Of a DNA stretch of 64,000 bases, positions 1-9,473 are shown one piece after another. Below the pieces are notes generated by a model, which had not been told where the DNA came from, searched no databases, and was given only the letters and a program-made list of their open reading frames with translations. The position numbers and the translations under genes are program-made. Position 1 is the stretch's first letter. Each line of letters starts with the position of its first letter. The stretch comes from an uncultured bacterium (GTDB lineage Bacteria; Cyanobacteriota; Vampirovibrionia; Gastranaerophilales; Gastranaerophilaceae), in assembly GCA_902777855.1 (NCBI GenBank), contig CACYVN010000002.1, positions 62,001-126,000 on the forward strand. Direction: 5' to 3'.

Positions 1-1316
1 TCAAAGTTTGATGGGAATGCACATCTGCCTTCATACCCAAAGAAATGTGATTGAGTAGAGAATTTACCAATATACAGACCCTCCGATTTCAGTTTTGCAA
101 GTTTTGTTGAAAGCATTTCAATAAGTAATTTTTCAGTTTCGATTTTTGAAACCTGAACATTTCCATGCGGATCTCTGTCTGCAAGCAATTGTTCTTTAAT
201 TATTGACGGCAGTGATTTATAAACCTCAGCATTTTCATCGTCAAGTCTGTGTTCAACAATCGCAAATTTGTCACGAATGGTTGTTGCATTAACAAAACTC
301 TGATCTGACTCAAGTTCAGCCATAATATCGTTCAGATTAGCAATCATAGAACCCATTTCCGGTATAAATTCTATTAAACCTTCGGGGATAACCGCAATAC
401 CGAAATTTTTGCCTGCGTTTGCACGTCTTACAATAATGTCTGACATATAGTCAATTATTGATGATAGTGACATTTTCTTTGCTTCAACTTCTTCACTGAT
501 TAAAGTGATGTTCGGCTGAGTCTGAAGTGCTGCTTCGAGTGCAACGTGGGATGCACTTCTGCCCATAATTTTTATAAAGTGCCAGTATTTTTTAGCTGAA
601 TTTGCATCTCTCTGGATGTTTCCGATTAATTCAGCGTAAGTTTTTGTTGCGGTATCAAACCCGAATGAAATTTCTATCTGGTCGTTTTTTAAATCACCGT
701 CAATTGTTTTCGGGCATCCGATAACCTGAATACCTGTGTTATTTTTTACAAACCATTCAGCAAGAAGTGCCGCATTTGTGTTTGAATCGTCTCCGCCGAT
801 AATTACAACTGCGCTGATGCCAAGTTTTTGACAAACTTTGTATGATTCTTGGAACTGGTCTTCTGTTTCTAATTTTGTTCTGCCTGAACCGATAATATCA
901 AACCCGCCGGTATTTCTGTAAGCGTTGATAAATTCATCATCAAATTCAACATATTTTCCGTCAATAATACCACTTGGACCGCCTAAAAATCCGTATAATT
1001 TGCTTTGCGGATTTGCACTTTTAAGTGCATCATAAAGCCCTGCGATAACATTGTGCCCCCCGGGAGCCTGACCGCCTGAGAGAATTACACCTACATTTCT
1101 TGCCGGAGTTGTCTTTTTATCAGATGTTGATTTAAATGTAACAGTCGGTTTTCCGTAAGTATTAGGAAACAGGTTTTGTATATCCTGCTGATCTGCAACA
1201 GATTGAGTTGCAGAACCTTCTGTCATTTCTAATGAATTAATACCGTTTTTCAAACTTGCCGGAAGTTTCGGCTGGTATTTTAATCTTTCAATTTGTAATG
1301 GTGAAAGTTTTGTCAT
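1..1316 (-). CDS. pfp: Diphosphate-dependent 6-phosphofructokinase, C-terminus cut by window edge
   Basis: Phosphorylates fructose 6-phosphate with pyrophosphate in cytosolic glycolysis/gluconeogenesis. The reading frame opens at the ATG at 1316 and runs off the left edge without a stop, giving about 438 visible residues. Visible PFK motifs are [11 protein letters not shown] (phosphate-binding loop), GFLGG, IGGDDSN and CPKTIDGDL. The GGDDS form, with Asp where ATP-dependent PFKs have Gly, and the PKTIDGD signature point to the PPi-dependent long-chain (plant-like) family, which has an N-terminal extension like the one seen here. It lies 39 nt downstream of the MarR gene on the same strand, so it may be the last gene of a dnaN-marR-pfp transcript. 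Family assignment is firm; cofactor use is inferred from the motif. Confidence 0.93.
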   Translation of the reverse strand, partial: MTKLSPLQIERLKYQPKLPASLKNGINSLEMTEGSATQSVADQQDIQNLFPNTYGKPTVTFKSTSDKKTTPARNVGVILSGGQAPGGHNVIAGLYDALKSANPQSKLYGFLGGPSGIIDGKYVEFDDEFINAYRNTGGFDIIGSGRTKLETEDQFQESYKVCQKLGISAVVIIGGDDSNTNAALLAEWFVKNNTGIQVIGCPKTIDGDLKNDQIEISFGFDTATKTYAELIGNIQRDANSAKKYWHFIKIMGRSASHVALEAALQTQPNITLISEEVEAKKMSLSSIIDYMSDIIVRRANAGKNFGIAVIPEGLIEFIPEMGSMIANLNDIMAELESDQSFVNATTIRDKFAIVEHRLDDENAEVYKSLPSIIKEQLLADRDPHGNVQVSKIETEKLLIEMLSTKLAKLKSEGLYIGKFSTQSHFFGYEGRCAFPSNF

Positions 1317-1355
1317 AATTTATTTTCCTTTCTTCTTATAATTTCATTGCATATT

Positions 1356-1817
1356 TTAATTTTTTATATTATTCGACAAAGCAGTTTCAAACTGTCTGCT
1401 CATTTTGTGCAAAAGTTCTATTTCTTCGTCAGGTATGTTTGCAAAAATTTCCGTTATATATTTTTTTATTTTGGGCATATTATCTTCAACAAGTTTTTTG
1501 CCTTCAGGAGTAATTTTTAACTGATAAACAAGTCTGTTATTAACTTTGCCTACTTCTTTTATAATCAAACCCTTATCAACAAGTATCTGAATCATTCTTG
1601 TTGTGTTAGATTTGTCTTTCAGCATTATTTCAGATAACTTTTGCGGGTAAATATTGTCATAATAAGACACAGTATCAAGCACAACAAACTGTTCTCCGGT
1701 TATTCCCAAATTAAGTTTGTCAATTCTGTGCTTGAGTTTTGTTTTTAAATTTTTGATAATCATATCAATAGAATAGATTACCGTATCTACATAATGGTTT
1801 AATTTAATCTCTTTCAT
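1356..1817 (-). CDS. MarR family transcriptional regulator
   Basis: A 153-residue winged-helix protein. The central part (about residues 55-110) reads as the MarR HTH and wing: LSEIMLKDKSNTTRMI is the recognition helix region and NNRLVYQLKITPEGKKLV is the beta-wing followed by the usual 'T.eGk.l' segment. Flanking helices would form the dimer interface. Length is normal for MarR proteins. It starts 6 nt after the dnaN stop on the same strand, so it is probably cotranscribed with dnaN. No effector can be read from the sequence. The target might be the pfp gene just downstream, but that is only a positional guess. Confidence 0.85.
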   Translation of the reverse strand: MKEIKLNHYVDTVIYSIDMIIKNLKTKLKHRIDKLNLGITGEQFVVLDTVSYYDNIYPQKLSEIMLKDKSNTTRMIQILVDKGLIIKEVGKVNNRLVYQLKITPEGKKLVEDNMPKIKKYITEIFANIPDEEIELLHKMSRQFETALSNNIKN

Positions 1818-1823
1818 AATTTT

Positions 1824-2945
1824 TTATCTGATTTGAACCGGCATAATCAGGCAAATGAAATCTTCTTCACTTTGCGGTTTTAATACTGTTGCAGAAAGTG
1901 CCGCATTAAGCCCGATTATTACATTGTCACTTTCTATTATTCTTAACGCATCAAGTACAAATCTATAGTTAAAAGCTATTAAAAGCTCTTCTCCGTTGTA
2001 TTCTATATCAATTGTATCTTCTGATTTACCTGCATCCGGAGTGTCACCGCTTAATGTTAATTCGTTTTCATTAAACAACATTTTGACAATACTTGTTTTG
2101 TCATTTACCATAACCGAAACTCTTTCCAATGCTGAAATTAACCGAGAAACATTAACAACAGCCTTTTTTGGACTTTCTGATGGAATTAGCTGATTATATC
2201 TTGGGAACTGCCCTTCCAATAATCTTGAAATTGTCGTAATTTTTTCAGATTTAAAGATTATTGTTGATTTATCTTTGCATATTTTTATTGAATCTTCCTC
2301 AATAAAAGAGCTCATTTTCAGAAATTCATTTAATGTTCTTGATGGGATTATCAGCTGTGTTTGCTCTGTTATATCGCTTTTAAGTTTTTCTCTTACTCTT
2401 GCAAGTCTGTTACCATCAGTTGATGCAATTTCTAATATACCATTATTAAAATCACAAACTATTCCCGATAAAAGATTTGATACTTCATAACTTGCGGCTG
2501 CAAAACCTGCCTGATGAATTCCTTTTAAAAACGGTTTTAATTCAACATCAAAACATTTTGAATCGTCTATTTGATAATTGAAAATATCTGCCGGAAATTC
2601 ATTTGCACTAATTCCTTTTATATCAAATTTTGATTTTTTACAAGTTAAAGAAACATTTGTATTATCACTTTCCATTTCAATAGTAACAAGTGCATTTTCC
2701 AGTTTTGAAACTATTTCATTGAGCTTTTTGGCGGGTAATGTTATTTTACCCTGTTCCTGGATTTGTGCATCTATTGTTGTTATAACCGTAAATATCAAAT
2801 CTGTTGCACTTAAACGTATTTTATTATTATCTAATGTTTCAATCAAAATATTATATAAAACAGGCTGAACTGCTTTTTGGGCTGTTGCCCGCTCAACTAT
2901 TCTTATCCCGTTTAATAAATCTTCCTTTTCTATAATAAATTTCAT
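1824..2945 (-). CDS. dnaN: DNA polymerase III subunit beta (sliding clamp)
   Basis: A 373-residue ring-forming processivity clamp for replicative DNA polymerase. It shows the family's three-domain layout: N-terminal MKFIIEKEDLLNGIRIVERA, a middle domain ending in LARVREKL, and the C-terminal end 'ATVLKPQSEEDFICLIMPVQIR', which matches the conserved P-M-x-[LVI]-R clamp terminus. Full length for the family. It is not beside dnaA or recF here; the downstream genes are marR and pfp. The start ATG at 2945 is preceded by AAGGAG about 7 nt upstream on the minus strand. Confidence 0.95.
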   Translation of the reverse strand: MKFIIEKEDLLNGIRIVERATAQKAVQPVLYNILIETLDNNKIRLSATDLIFTVITTIDAQIQEQGKITLPAKKLNEIVSKLENALVTIEMESDNTNVSLTCKKSKFDIKGISANEFPADIFNYQIDDSKCFDVELKPFLKGIHQAGFAAASYEVSNLLSGIVCDFNNGILEIASTDGNRLARVREKLKSDITEQTQLIIPSRTLNEFLKMSSFIEEDSIKICKDKSTIIFKSEKITTISRLLEGQFPRYNQLIPSESPKKAVVNVSRLISALERVSVMVNDKTSIVKMLFNENELTLSGDTPDAGKSEDTIDIEYNGEELLIAFNYRFVLDALRIIESDNVIIGLNAALSATVLKPQSEEDFICLIMPVQIR

Positions 2946-3053
2946 ATACCCTACTCCTTAAAAATATCCTGTAATCTTATAATACGACAAACATAAGAAA
3001 AAATAAATATTTTTTGAGAACAATAACATAAAAAATAGGTTTTGTTTAATAAA

Positions 3054-3083
3054 TTGCAATTAATTTTCTTTTAATATTATAAT
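3054..3083 (+). promoter_or_regulatory. Putative sigma70-type promoter of the glyoxalase gene
   Basis: TTGCAA at 3054-3059 and TATAAT at 3078-3083 are separated by 18 nt. They sit 20 nt before the start codon at 3103, which has an AAAGGAG ribosome site. Predicted by eye only. Confidence 0.5.
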
Positions 3084-3102
3084 TTTCAGAAAGGAGAATA
3101 AA

Positions 3103-3486
3103 ATGAAATTTTTACATGCAATGATTCGGGTAAAGAACATAGAAAAGAGTCTGGATTTTTATAAAAATCTTTTTAATTTAGAACTTTGTAAAAAGAAAAG
3201 ACTTGAAGACTGTGAATTATACTTTTTGGAAGATAAAGAAACCGGTTTTCAGATTGAACTGACCTACAACGATGAAACACCAAAAGACGGATATCTAATC
3301 GGTACCGGATTCGGACATTTTGCCTTTGGTGTAAAATCAATGGATGAATTTACTAAAAAATTAAAAAATTTTAATTACGAATATTTATACGAACCGTTTG
3401 ACCTGACAGGTAAAGGTTCAAAAATTGCTTTTGTTAGAGATCCGGACGGATATGAAATAGAACTTATAGAAAAAGTAAACTGGTAA
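3103..3486 (+). CDS. gloA: Lactoylglutathione lyase (glyoxalase I)
   Basis: A 127-residue single-domain VOC-superfamily enzyme that isomerises the hemithioacetal of methylglyoxal and a thiol. The four metal ligands of bacterial glyoxalase I can be placed: His5 (LHAMIRV), Glu52 (QIELT), His72 (GHFAF) and Glu120 (YEIELIE), matching the H-E-H-E spacing of E. coli GloA. The DPDGYEIELIE end is characteristic. It is a monocistronic gene with its own promoter, divergent from dnaN. Substrate thiol (glutathione or another) cannot be told from sequence. Confidence 0.93.
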   Translation: MKFLHAMIRVKNIEKSLDFYKNLFNLELCKKKRLEDCELYFLEDKETGFQIELTYNDETPKDGYLIGTGFGHFAFGVKSMDEFTKKLKNFNYEYLYEPFDLTGKGSKIAFVRDPDGYEIELIEKVNW

Positions 3487-3713
3487 AAGTAAAAACAAAA
3501 ATTATAATTATTAATTAATTTATATATTAATAAAATTAAAATGTAATGATTGTAATAACAAAAATTAATTGTAAAAAACTGTGAGAATAATAATTATAAT
3601 TAAATATAAATATGTATAAAAATTGTAGAAAAAGTTGATATAAATAAAATAATCTTGTAGAAAAAAAAATAAAAAGCCAAAAAAGAAAATATTCTACAAA
3701 AGAAAGTAAAGAA

Positions 3714-4274
3714 ATGTTCAAAAACTATAAAAATTTTATACAGGATTTTGACACTGCATTAAAACTAATATTTGAAAATCAAAAAAAATATATACATTGC
3801 AAAAAAGGATGTACCGGTTGTTGTACAAAAGGAGATTATCCTTTCTCACAGACAGAATTTGCCTATCTTACACAAGGTTTTGTAAATCTTGATAACGATA
3901 AAAAACAAATTGTGCAAAAAAATATAAAAGAATTATTAGAGCAAAAATCTAAATCTAAAGGAAAAAGATTTGAACATAAATGTCCTTTTTTAATAGAAAA
4001 TGAATGTTGTGTGTACGAATACAGAGGAATAATTTGCAGAACATTCGGAGTTTGTTATTATGATGACAAAGAAGGTTATGTACGGCTTCCGGATTGCGTT
4101 TTTGACGGTTTAAATTACAGTAAATATTATGATAAAAAAAATAATATATTGAAAATAAAAGATGTACCAATGGTAAATTTAAGAATTGACAGAATATTAA
4201 ACAGTCAACTGGCAAAAAAATATAATATTGAATGTGGAGAAATACGTCCGATGCTTGATTGGATAAACGGATAA
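3714..4274 (+). CDS. YkgJ-type cysteine-cluster protein (putative zinc/iron-chelating)
   Basis: A 186-residue soluble protein. The N-terminal cluster has Cys29, Cys33, Cys36 and Cys37 (HCKKGCTGCC), followed further on by KCPFL, CCVYEYRG, ICRTFG and PDCVF. This is the pattern of the UPF0153/YkgJ family, where the cysteines are thought to bind zinc or iron. The family's biochemical role is not established. No clear Shine-Dalgarno site precedes the ATG, and the upstream 200 bases are extremely AT-rich. It is followed by a strong hairpin terminator. Confidence 0.8.
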   Translation: MFKNYKNFIQDFDTALKLIFENQKKYIHCKKGCTGCCTKGDYPFSQTEFAYLTQGFVNLDNDKKQIVQKNIKELLEQKSKSKGKRFEHKCPFLIENECCVYEYRGIICRTFGVCYYDDKEGYVRLPDCVFDGLNYSKYYDKKNNILKIKDVPMVNLRIDRILNSQLAKKYNIECGEIRPMLDWING

Positions 4275-4280
4275 TAAAAA

Positions 4281-4306
4281 GACCCGCTTTTGAGAGCGGG
4301 CCTTTT
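4281..4306. terminator. Bidirectional hairpin terminator
   Basis: A CCCGCT/AGCGGG stem with an AAAAA run on the left and a TTTT run on the right lies between two convergent genes, so it could stop transcription from both sides. Confidence 0.85.
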
Positions 4307-4318
4307 ATAAATATTGTA

Positions 4319-5080
4319 TTATGCTGTTAATTTAATTTTTTCATTTTCATGAATTATAACAACTCTTTTTCTGCTATCTTCAGGAAGTGGTTTTTTGTAT
4401 TCTTTTTCATTTAATTTAATTAATTTTTCTGTTAATTCAGCAATTTCTTTGTTTGTCGGTTTATAATTCGGATCATCTTTATGTTGATCTTTCAAATATT
4501 GTTTTGCGATATTCCAAAGATTATCACCTTTTTTAACAGTATAATCTTTTGGTGTGTCAGGATTTTCCTGATTTTCTTCGGGTTTTACCGGTGGTTTTGT
4601 TGGTTCTGCCGGTTTTGTTGGTTTTACGGGCTTAGTTGGTTTTGCCGGAGTAGGAACAGGTGTTTTTGCTGGTGCATCAGCCTGTGATTTGTCATTTTTG
4701 TATTTATTGTATAAATAAAGACCACCACCGACAAGCCCTGCAATACCTAAACCAATTAATCCGAATTTGGCAATTTTTTTCAAAATGCTTGGTTTTTTAG
4801 CGGCTTGTTTTACAACATTTTTGGTACCTTGTTTAAATGTTTCATTTACGGCTTTAATTGCTTTTGCTTCAGCAGGTGTTGCACTTACATGAAGATTTTT
4901 TGTAGCATCAAATACAGTTACATTACCGGCTTTTGAAGCTTTTCTTGCTGCTTTTTCTGTAGCTTGTGCAAGACGTCTTTCTGCCTGTGCTTTTACTTGT
5001 TCTGCAGAAACCGAAATATATTGATTTCCTGATTTAACGGTTTTACCGCCAAAATTTCCGCCAATTTTTGAAATAGTCAT
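4319..5080 (-). CDS. LysM-domain membrane protein with proline-rich linker
   Basis: 253 residues from the ATG at 5080. That start is chosen because AAGGAGG lies 7-8 nt upstream; a longer in-frame start at 5152 lacks such a site. It opens with MTISKIGGNFGGK, an NFG-type N-terminus. Then come an Ala/Lys-rich helical region, a transmembrane segment (IAKFGLIGLGIAGLVGGG), a Pro-Thr-Lys repeat linker (KPTKPVKPTKPAEPTK) and a C-terminal LysM motif (YTVKKGDNLWNIAKQYL...). LysM domains bind peptidoglycan or chitin-like glycans, so the C-terminus is probably outside the inner membrane. There is no cleavable signal peptide. Gene partners are unknown. Confidence 0.8.
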   Translation of the reverse strand: MTISKIGGNFGGKTVKSGNQYISVSAEQVKAQAERRLAQATEKAARKASKAGNVTVFDATKNLHVSATPAEAKAIKAVNETFKQGTKNVVKQAAKKPSILKKIAKFGLIGLGIAGLVGGGLYLYNKYKNDKSQADAPAKTPVPTPAKPTKPVKPTKPAEPTKPPVKPEENQENPDTPKDYTVKKGDNLWNIAKQYLKDQHKDDPNYKPTNKEIAELTEKLIKLNEKEYKKPLPEDSRKRVVIIHENEKIKLTA

Positions 5081-5302
5081 TCTAAATTCCTCCTTAATTT
5101 CCCTAAAAATAATTTTGTATCCCCTATGTTTATATAAAGATTTTTTAGCCATGAAAATTTACAAAGAGTATTTATTGCGTATATACATTCTGTAACAAAA
5201 CTTAATAAAAACAGTAGAAATCCTTATTTTTCAACCTTTTGATGTATGTAATCAAAGATAAGAAAATGTATAATAATAATAAAATAAGGGAGGAGAAGGA
5301 TT

Positions 5303-5626
5303 ATGATTTCTAAAACTTTAGATAAGTCTATGGAAAAAGCCTTAAAATTTGAGAATCTTACAAAAGCATCAAAATTTGGAGGAATTTTTAAGAATACCGT
5401 GACTGAAAAATCTGTAGAAAAAGAATTTGAAATGCTTCAAAAAATATCTCCATACACAAAAGAAAATAATATTGAAATTTCAAAAGAAGATGCAGAAGTT
5501 TTAGAGTACATTACAGAAAATCCGGATGAAATTGCTCCTGTTTTAGATTTTAAAAATTCCCCGTCAACCGGTTTACCGTTTTTTAAATCAATAGATTATA
5601 AATTATCAGAAATTTTCAGTGTATAA
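5303..5626 (+). CDS. Small hypothetical protein, 107 aa
   Basis: The ATG at 5303 is preceded by a strong GGGAGGAG ribosome site. The protein is charged, helical-looking and soluble, with no membrane segment, signal peptide or cysteine motif. I do not recognise a family. It is followed 36 nt later by another small gene on the same strand, and the two may be cotranscribed ahead of pheT. The ribosome site and coding composition support a real gene. Confidence 0.6.
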   Translation: MISKTLDKSMEKALKFENLTKASKFGGIFKNTVTEKSVEKEFEMLQKISPYTKENNIEISKEDAEVLEYITENPDEIAPVLDFKNSPSTGLPFFKSIDYKLSEIFSV

Positions 5627-5662
5627 TAATTTTGTTGGTACAAAATATTATAGAGGTGAAAA

Positions 5663-5866
5663 ATGTTTCAGGTTTATACGGCAAAAGACAAATCTGAGTT
5701 GTCAAAAAATTTAATCGGTGAATTTAAGGAATATGACGATGCAATGGATTGTGCTGAAAAAGCAATAGAAGGGCATTCAGATTTAAGATATATTGTTGAA
5801 GAAACAAACGGTTGTGTTAACAGTTACGGAGAACTTATAGCAACTGTTGTAGCAGAAAGTGACTAA
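5663..5866 (+). CDS. Small hypothetical protein, 67 aa
   Basis: Preceded by AGAGGTG about 6 nt before the ATG. The sequence (MFQVYTAKDKSEL...) is acidic and reads as a compact alpha/beta fold with no membrane segment. No family recognised. It sits 69 nt before pheT on the same strand and may share a transcript with it. Confidence 0.6.
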   Translation: MFQVYTAKDKSELSKNLIGEFKEYDDAMDCAEKAIEGHSDLRYIVEETNGCVNSYGELIATVVAESD

Positions 5867-5935
5867 ATTATTTACAATCCCCCTGCTTTGTAATACTATT
5901 TTTATGTATTTAAAAGAAAAACGAGGGATTTTATA

Positions 5936-8416
5936 ATGCAAATATCATTGAATTGGTTAAACGAATTAGTTGATTTATCTGACAAAGAACCTTCTCAAAT
6001 TGCACATGAACTTACTATGAGCGGTTTAGAGGTTGAGGCAATAGAGGATTTAAAACCGTCTTTTACCGACATTAAAACGGTAAAAATAGAAAAAATTGAC
6101 AATCACCCAAATTCAGATCATTTGCATTTGGTTACAGTAAACACAAGTACTGGTATAAAAACAGTTGTTTGCGGTGCGCAAAATATTAAAGAAGGTCAGA
6201 TTGTTCCTTATGCAAGTGTGGGTTCAAAAGTTTTGGACAGAAAAACAGGCGAGCAGTTTGAGCTTACTCCTGCAGTTATTCGCGGGGTTGAATCTCAGGG
6301 CATGCTTTGTTCAGCTGATGAATTAGGGGTAAGTGAAAGAAATTATCAGGAAGAAGACGGTATATTAATTTTGAACAGAATTTTTCCTGATGTTCAAATC
6401 GGTGTTGATGTAAAAGATGTTTTGGGTTTTGAAAAAGATACTATTATTGATGTTGCGCCGACCGCAAACAGGGGTGACCAGATGTCTGTTATCGGAGTTG
6501 CAAGAGAGCTCTGCGCCTTGTTTAATAAACCATTGAAATTTAATCCGATAGAATGTACAAAAGATTTGACAACCGATAAATTCAAGGTTGAAATTATTGA
6601 TAAAGATGTCTGCAAATACTATAGCGTTGGACTTTTAAAGAATATAAAAATCAAAAAATCACCCGAGTGGATGCAAAAACGCCTTATAGCATCAGGCATG
6701 CGCCCGATTAATAACGTTGTAGATATTACAAATTATGTGATGCTTGAATATGGCTGTCCTCTGCACGCTTTTGATGCCGACAAATTAGACGGATATTTAT
6801 GCGTAAGACGTGCGCATGAAGGTGAAAAACTCACGACTTTAGATAGTGTAGAAAGAGAATTAACCCAAGACAGCGTACTTATTGCCACAAAAGATAAAGG
6901 TGTTTGTCTTGCGGGTGTATTTGGCGGTGAAAATTCCGAAATAGATGAAAATACAACATCAATGGCGCTTGAAGCAGCTTATTTCACCCCTGTTTCAAAC
7001 AGAAGATCGGCTCGCAGTGTCGGTTATCGCAGTGAAGCAAGTGCAAGATTTGAAAGAGGAATTGATATAGAAGCGGTTAAGCCTGCATTGATGCGTGCTA
7101 TGCAGTTGCTTGTTGAATATGCGGATGCTCAAGTGATTGGTGTTGTGGAAGATGGTGAAAACAAACTTCCGCCAATGGATATTACACTGCGTTATGCACA
7201 GATAAAAAGAATTTTGGGTTGTGAAATTGATTCAGAAAAATGTATTAATATACTTGAAAAGCTTGGGTTTGAAAAACTCGGAGGAAACGAACTTGCCGCA
7301 AAATTTGCAGTACCGAGTTTCAGAGCGGGAGATGTGACTCGAGAAATAGATTTAATCGAAGAAATTGCAAGAATAAACGGTTATGATAAGATTTCACCAT
7401 CATTGCCGCCAAAATCTGAATTACCCGAAATTTCTCTTGAAGAAAGAGTTATCTCAAAAGTCAGAGATGTTATGCAAAGCGCAGGACTTAACGAAATTCA
7501 GACAAGTTCGTTAATCGGGAAGTCTTTGTTAGATAAGTTCAAAATGACTTATGATGATGAAAATGCAGTTAAAGTTGCCAATGCGGCAAGTGAAGAATTT
7601 TCAATGTTAAGACAAAATCTTGCAGCAAGCGTACTGAATTGCATGAAAACAAATTTTGATAATGGTCAAAAAACATTTTGGGCTTATGAAATTGGCAAAA
7701 CTTACATCAAAAACGGTGTTGCGGATGAAAAAAATACCGGAGTGAAAGAAACAAGAGTTTTAGAAGGTATTTTAACAGGTGAAATTCAAAATTCAAAATG
7801 GGAAGTTAAAGCAGAAACAGGTTTTTATTATGTCAAAGGTATTATTGAAAACCTGTTTAATGAACTTGATGTATCAAGAAGGATAAAATTTGTGGCATTA
7901 GACCAAACAGAACTTGCGCAGTCACACAATGTTCTACATCCGTACAGAACGGGTGTTATAATGCTTTTAGGCAAAAAGCCGACCCCGATTGGGTATTTGG
8001 GGCAGTTGCATCCGACAGTTGAAGATAAATTGAAATTAAACCAAAAAGCGTATTTATTTAAGGTTGATTTGAATGAACTTATCGGTGCGGTGAAAGAATC
8101 TGTTCCGAGATTTAAACACATACCGCAGTTCCCTGAAGTCCGCAGAGATATTGCGTTTATCATTAACGAAAATGTCACCTGTGAGGATATTCAAAAAGTT
8201 ATTAAAGGTTCGGTTAAGCAAAATATCTTTAAAGGTTCTGAAATTTTTGATATTTATCAGGGTGAACATGTTGAAGACGGTTTCAAATCTGTTGCGTTCA
8301 GGATAAAAATGCAGGATGAAACAGCAACATTGACCGATGAAATTATCGAGCAGCAGATGCAGTCTGTTCGTGAAAAACTCCAAAAAACTTATGCACAGAT
8401 AAGTTTTAGAGAGTAG
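5936..8416 (+). CDS. pheT: Phenylalanine--tRNA ligase subunit beta
   Basis: An 826-residue beta chain of the (alpha-beta)2 PheRS that charges tRNA-Phe. Domains in order: N-terminal MQISLNWLNELVDL, an EMAP/tRNA-binding OB fold (about 40-150, KIEKIDNHPNSDHLHLVTV), the B3/B4 editing domain (RPINNVVDITNYVM), the B5 domain (about 400-470), the core catalytic-like domain, and a C-terminal FDX-ACB anticodon-binding domain (FPEVRRDIAFIINENVTCEDI to the end). Length is normal for bacterial PheT. The alpha subunit gene pheS, often directly upstream, is not in this window; two small unknown genes precede pheT instead. Ribosome site GAGGGA lies before the ATG. Confidence 0.96.
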   Translation: MQISLNWLNELVDLSDKEPSQIAHELTMSGLEVEAIEDLKPSFTDIKTVKIEKIDNHPNSDHLHLVTVNTSTGIKTVVCGAQNIKEGQIVPYASVGSKVLDRKTGEQFELTPAVIRGVESQGMLCSADELGVSERNYQEEDGILILNRIFPDVQIGVDVKDVLGFEKDTIIDVAPTANRGDQMSVIGVARELCALFNKPLKFNPIECTKDLTTDKFKVEIIDKDVCKYYSVGLLKNIKIKKSPEWMQKRLIASGMRPINNVVDITNYVMLEYGCPLHAFDADKLDGYLCVRRAHEGEKLTTLDSVERELTQDSVLIATKDKGVCLAGVFGGENSEIDENTTSMALEAAYFTPVSNRRSARSVGYRSEASARFERGIDIEAVKPALMRAMQLLVEYADAQVIGVVEDGENKLPPMDITLRYAQIKRILGCEIDSEKCINILEKLGFEKLGGNELAAKFAVPSFRAGDVTREIDLIEEIARINGYDKISPSLPPKSELPEISLEERVISKVRDVMQSAGLNEIQTSSLIGKSLLDKFKMTYDDENAVKVANAASEEFSMLRQNLAASVLNCMKTNFDNGQKTFWAYEIGKTYIKNGVADEKNTGVKETRVLEGILTGEIQNSKWEVKAETGFYYVKGIIENLFNELDVSRRIKFVALDQTELAQSHNVLHPYRTGVIMLLGKKPTPIGYLGQLHPTVEDKLKLNQKAYLFKVDLNELIGAVKESVPRFKHIPQFPEVRRDIAFIINENVTCEDIQKVIKGSVKQNIFKGSEIFDIYQGEHVEDGFKSVAFRIKMQDETATLTDEIIEQQMQSVREKLQKTYAQISFRE

Positions 8417-8464
8417 TTTATAACTTGAAAAATGCAGAATAATAGTTTATAAAATAAACAAAAT

Positions 8465-8491
8465 TGTCATGCTGAACTCGTTTCAGCATCT
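8465..8491. repeat. Dispersed intergenic hairpin repeat, copy 1
   Basis: Contains inverted arms ATGCTGAA/TTCAGCAT. A second copy at 13684-13710 differs by paired changes in both arms that keep the hairpin. It resembles the small dispersed TGTCAT..CTGAA intergenic repeats found in many genomes. Confidence 0.7.
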
Positions 8492-8524
8492 CCTTGTTAA
8501 TCAAATTTAGGAGTGTTCAGATTT

Positions 8525-8594
8525 GTAGGATGGGCAAAGCGATGAGCGTGCCCATCTTTATTATATTTGTGGGCACATTACATTTTGCCCACAC
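8525..8594. repeat. Intergenic inverted-repeat segment
   Basis: GATGGGCA...TGCCCATC (8529-8556) and the related GGGCA...TGCCCAC (about 8571-8592) form hairpins. The composition looks like a small non-autonomous repeat; no coding capacity is seen. Confidence 0.5.
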
Positions 8595-8670
8595 TACTTT
8601 CTTTTCTCTCCGCAGGGGCGATAGTTGGTAGGTTGGCTAATGTTTATGTCGACAATTATTTAACCCCACC

Positions 8671-8711
8671 CGAAAATCAAAGATTTTCACCCTCCCTCAA
8701 GGGGAGGGTAT
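8671..8711. repeat. Intergenic GC-rich hairpin repeat
   Basis: GAAAATC/GATTTTC and CCCTCC/GGAGGG inverted arms lie side by side in a 412-base gap (8417-8828) between pheT and the next gene. The gap otherwise shows no gene, tRNA or clear promoter motif. Confidence 0.5.
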
Positions 8712-8828
8712 GAGAATTGTAGATAGGGCATACTTGTTCAACACAAGGTCTTTTTTGATTCTTGTATTTTTTTTTATAATTACTATAATAATATTTAGAT
8801 TGAATTTTTCAAAACAGAGGGCAAATTC

Positions 8829-9473
8829 ATGAAAAAAATATTTTTATCAATATTTATGGTTTTATTTTTGGCATTGGGATGTTTTGCAAAGGATATAATT
8901 CCGACCCAGCCGTCAATGGAAGGTGTGCGTACGGTCGGATTATATCAGGTTAAAGACGATATAACAATCTACAAATTTCCCGATGAAGATGCGCAAATTC
9001 TCTATCGTGTGCGCTGGAACAAAGAGGAATTTTTTCCTGATTCAATAGGGGCAGATAATTTCTTTTCGGTATTTATAGCAAAAAAAGATTTGGCTTATGT
9101 CAATGTTGTTGATATTGTTGATGGGTGGGTTGAAATTGTTTACGATAACTCAAAAGGTCTTACAGGCTGGATAAAGGAAGATGACCCCTATAAATTTATG
9201 ACCTGGACTAATTTTTACACAACTTATGGCAAAAAATACGGTTTGAATATTTTAAAAGGTGCCCCGTCAACTTGCAAAGACATTAAAGGTTCGCCCGATG
9301 ATTTGTCACAGACGATCTCTACAATGAATATGCCCCAAAAAATTCATCTAAATCTAATCAGGGGAAATTATGCACTTGTCAGTGTAATGGATCTGGATAA
9401 AACGCCAAAAACCGGCTATGTCAGATGGCGCAGTGATAATGGTGTAAGATATTTCTTTCCCGCAATAAAGTAG
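8829..9473 (+). CDS. Exported hypothetical protein with SH3-like features
   Basis: 214 residues. An N-terminal signal sequence (MKKIFLSIFMVLFLALGCFA) gives export; the single Cys just before the end of the hydrophobic stretch could be a lipoprotein site, though the lipobox (LALGC) is imperfect. The mature part contains 'TGWIKEDDPYKF', reminiscent of bacterial SH3-like repeats, and ends with 'YVRWRSDNGVRYFF'. No catalytic motif is seen. It is transcribed alone; the next gene is convergent and begins with no gap. Function unknown, probably periplasmic. Confidence 0.7.
   Translation: MKKIFLSIFMVLFLALGCFAKDIIPTQPSMEGVRTVGLYQVKDDITIYKFPDEDAQILYRVRWNKEEFFPDSIGADNFFSVFIAKKDLAYVNVVDIVDGWVEIVYDNSKGLTGWIKEDDPYKFMTWTNFYTTYGKKYGLNILKGAPSTCKDIKGSPDDLSQTISTMNMPQKIHLNLIRGNYALVSVMDLDKTPKTGYVRWRSDNGVRYFFPAIK

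Noticed and set aside
1996-2868. Plus-strand open frames across dnaN
   Set aside because: Antisense shadows of a clear dnaN gene.
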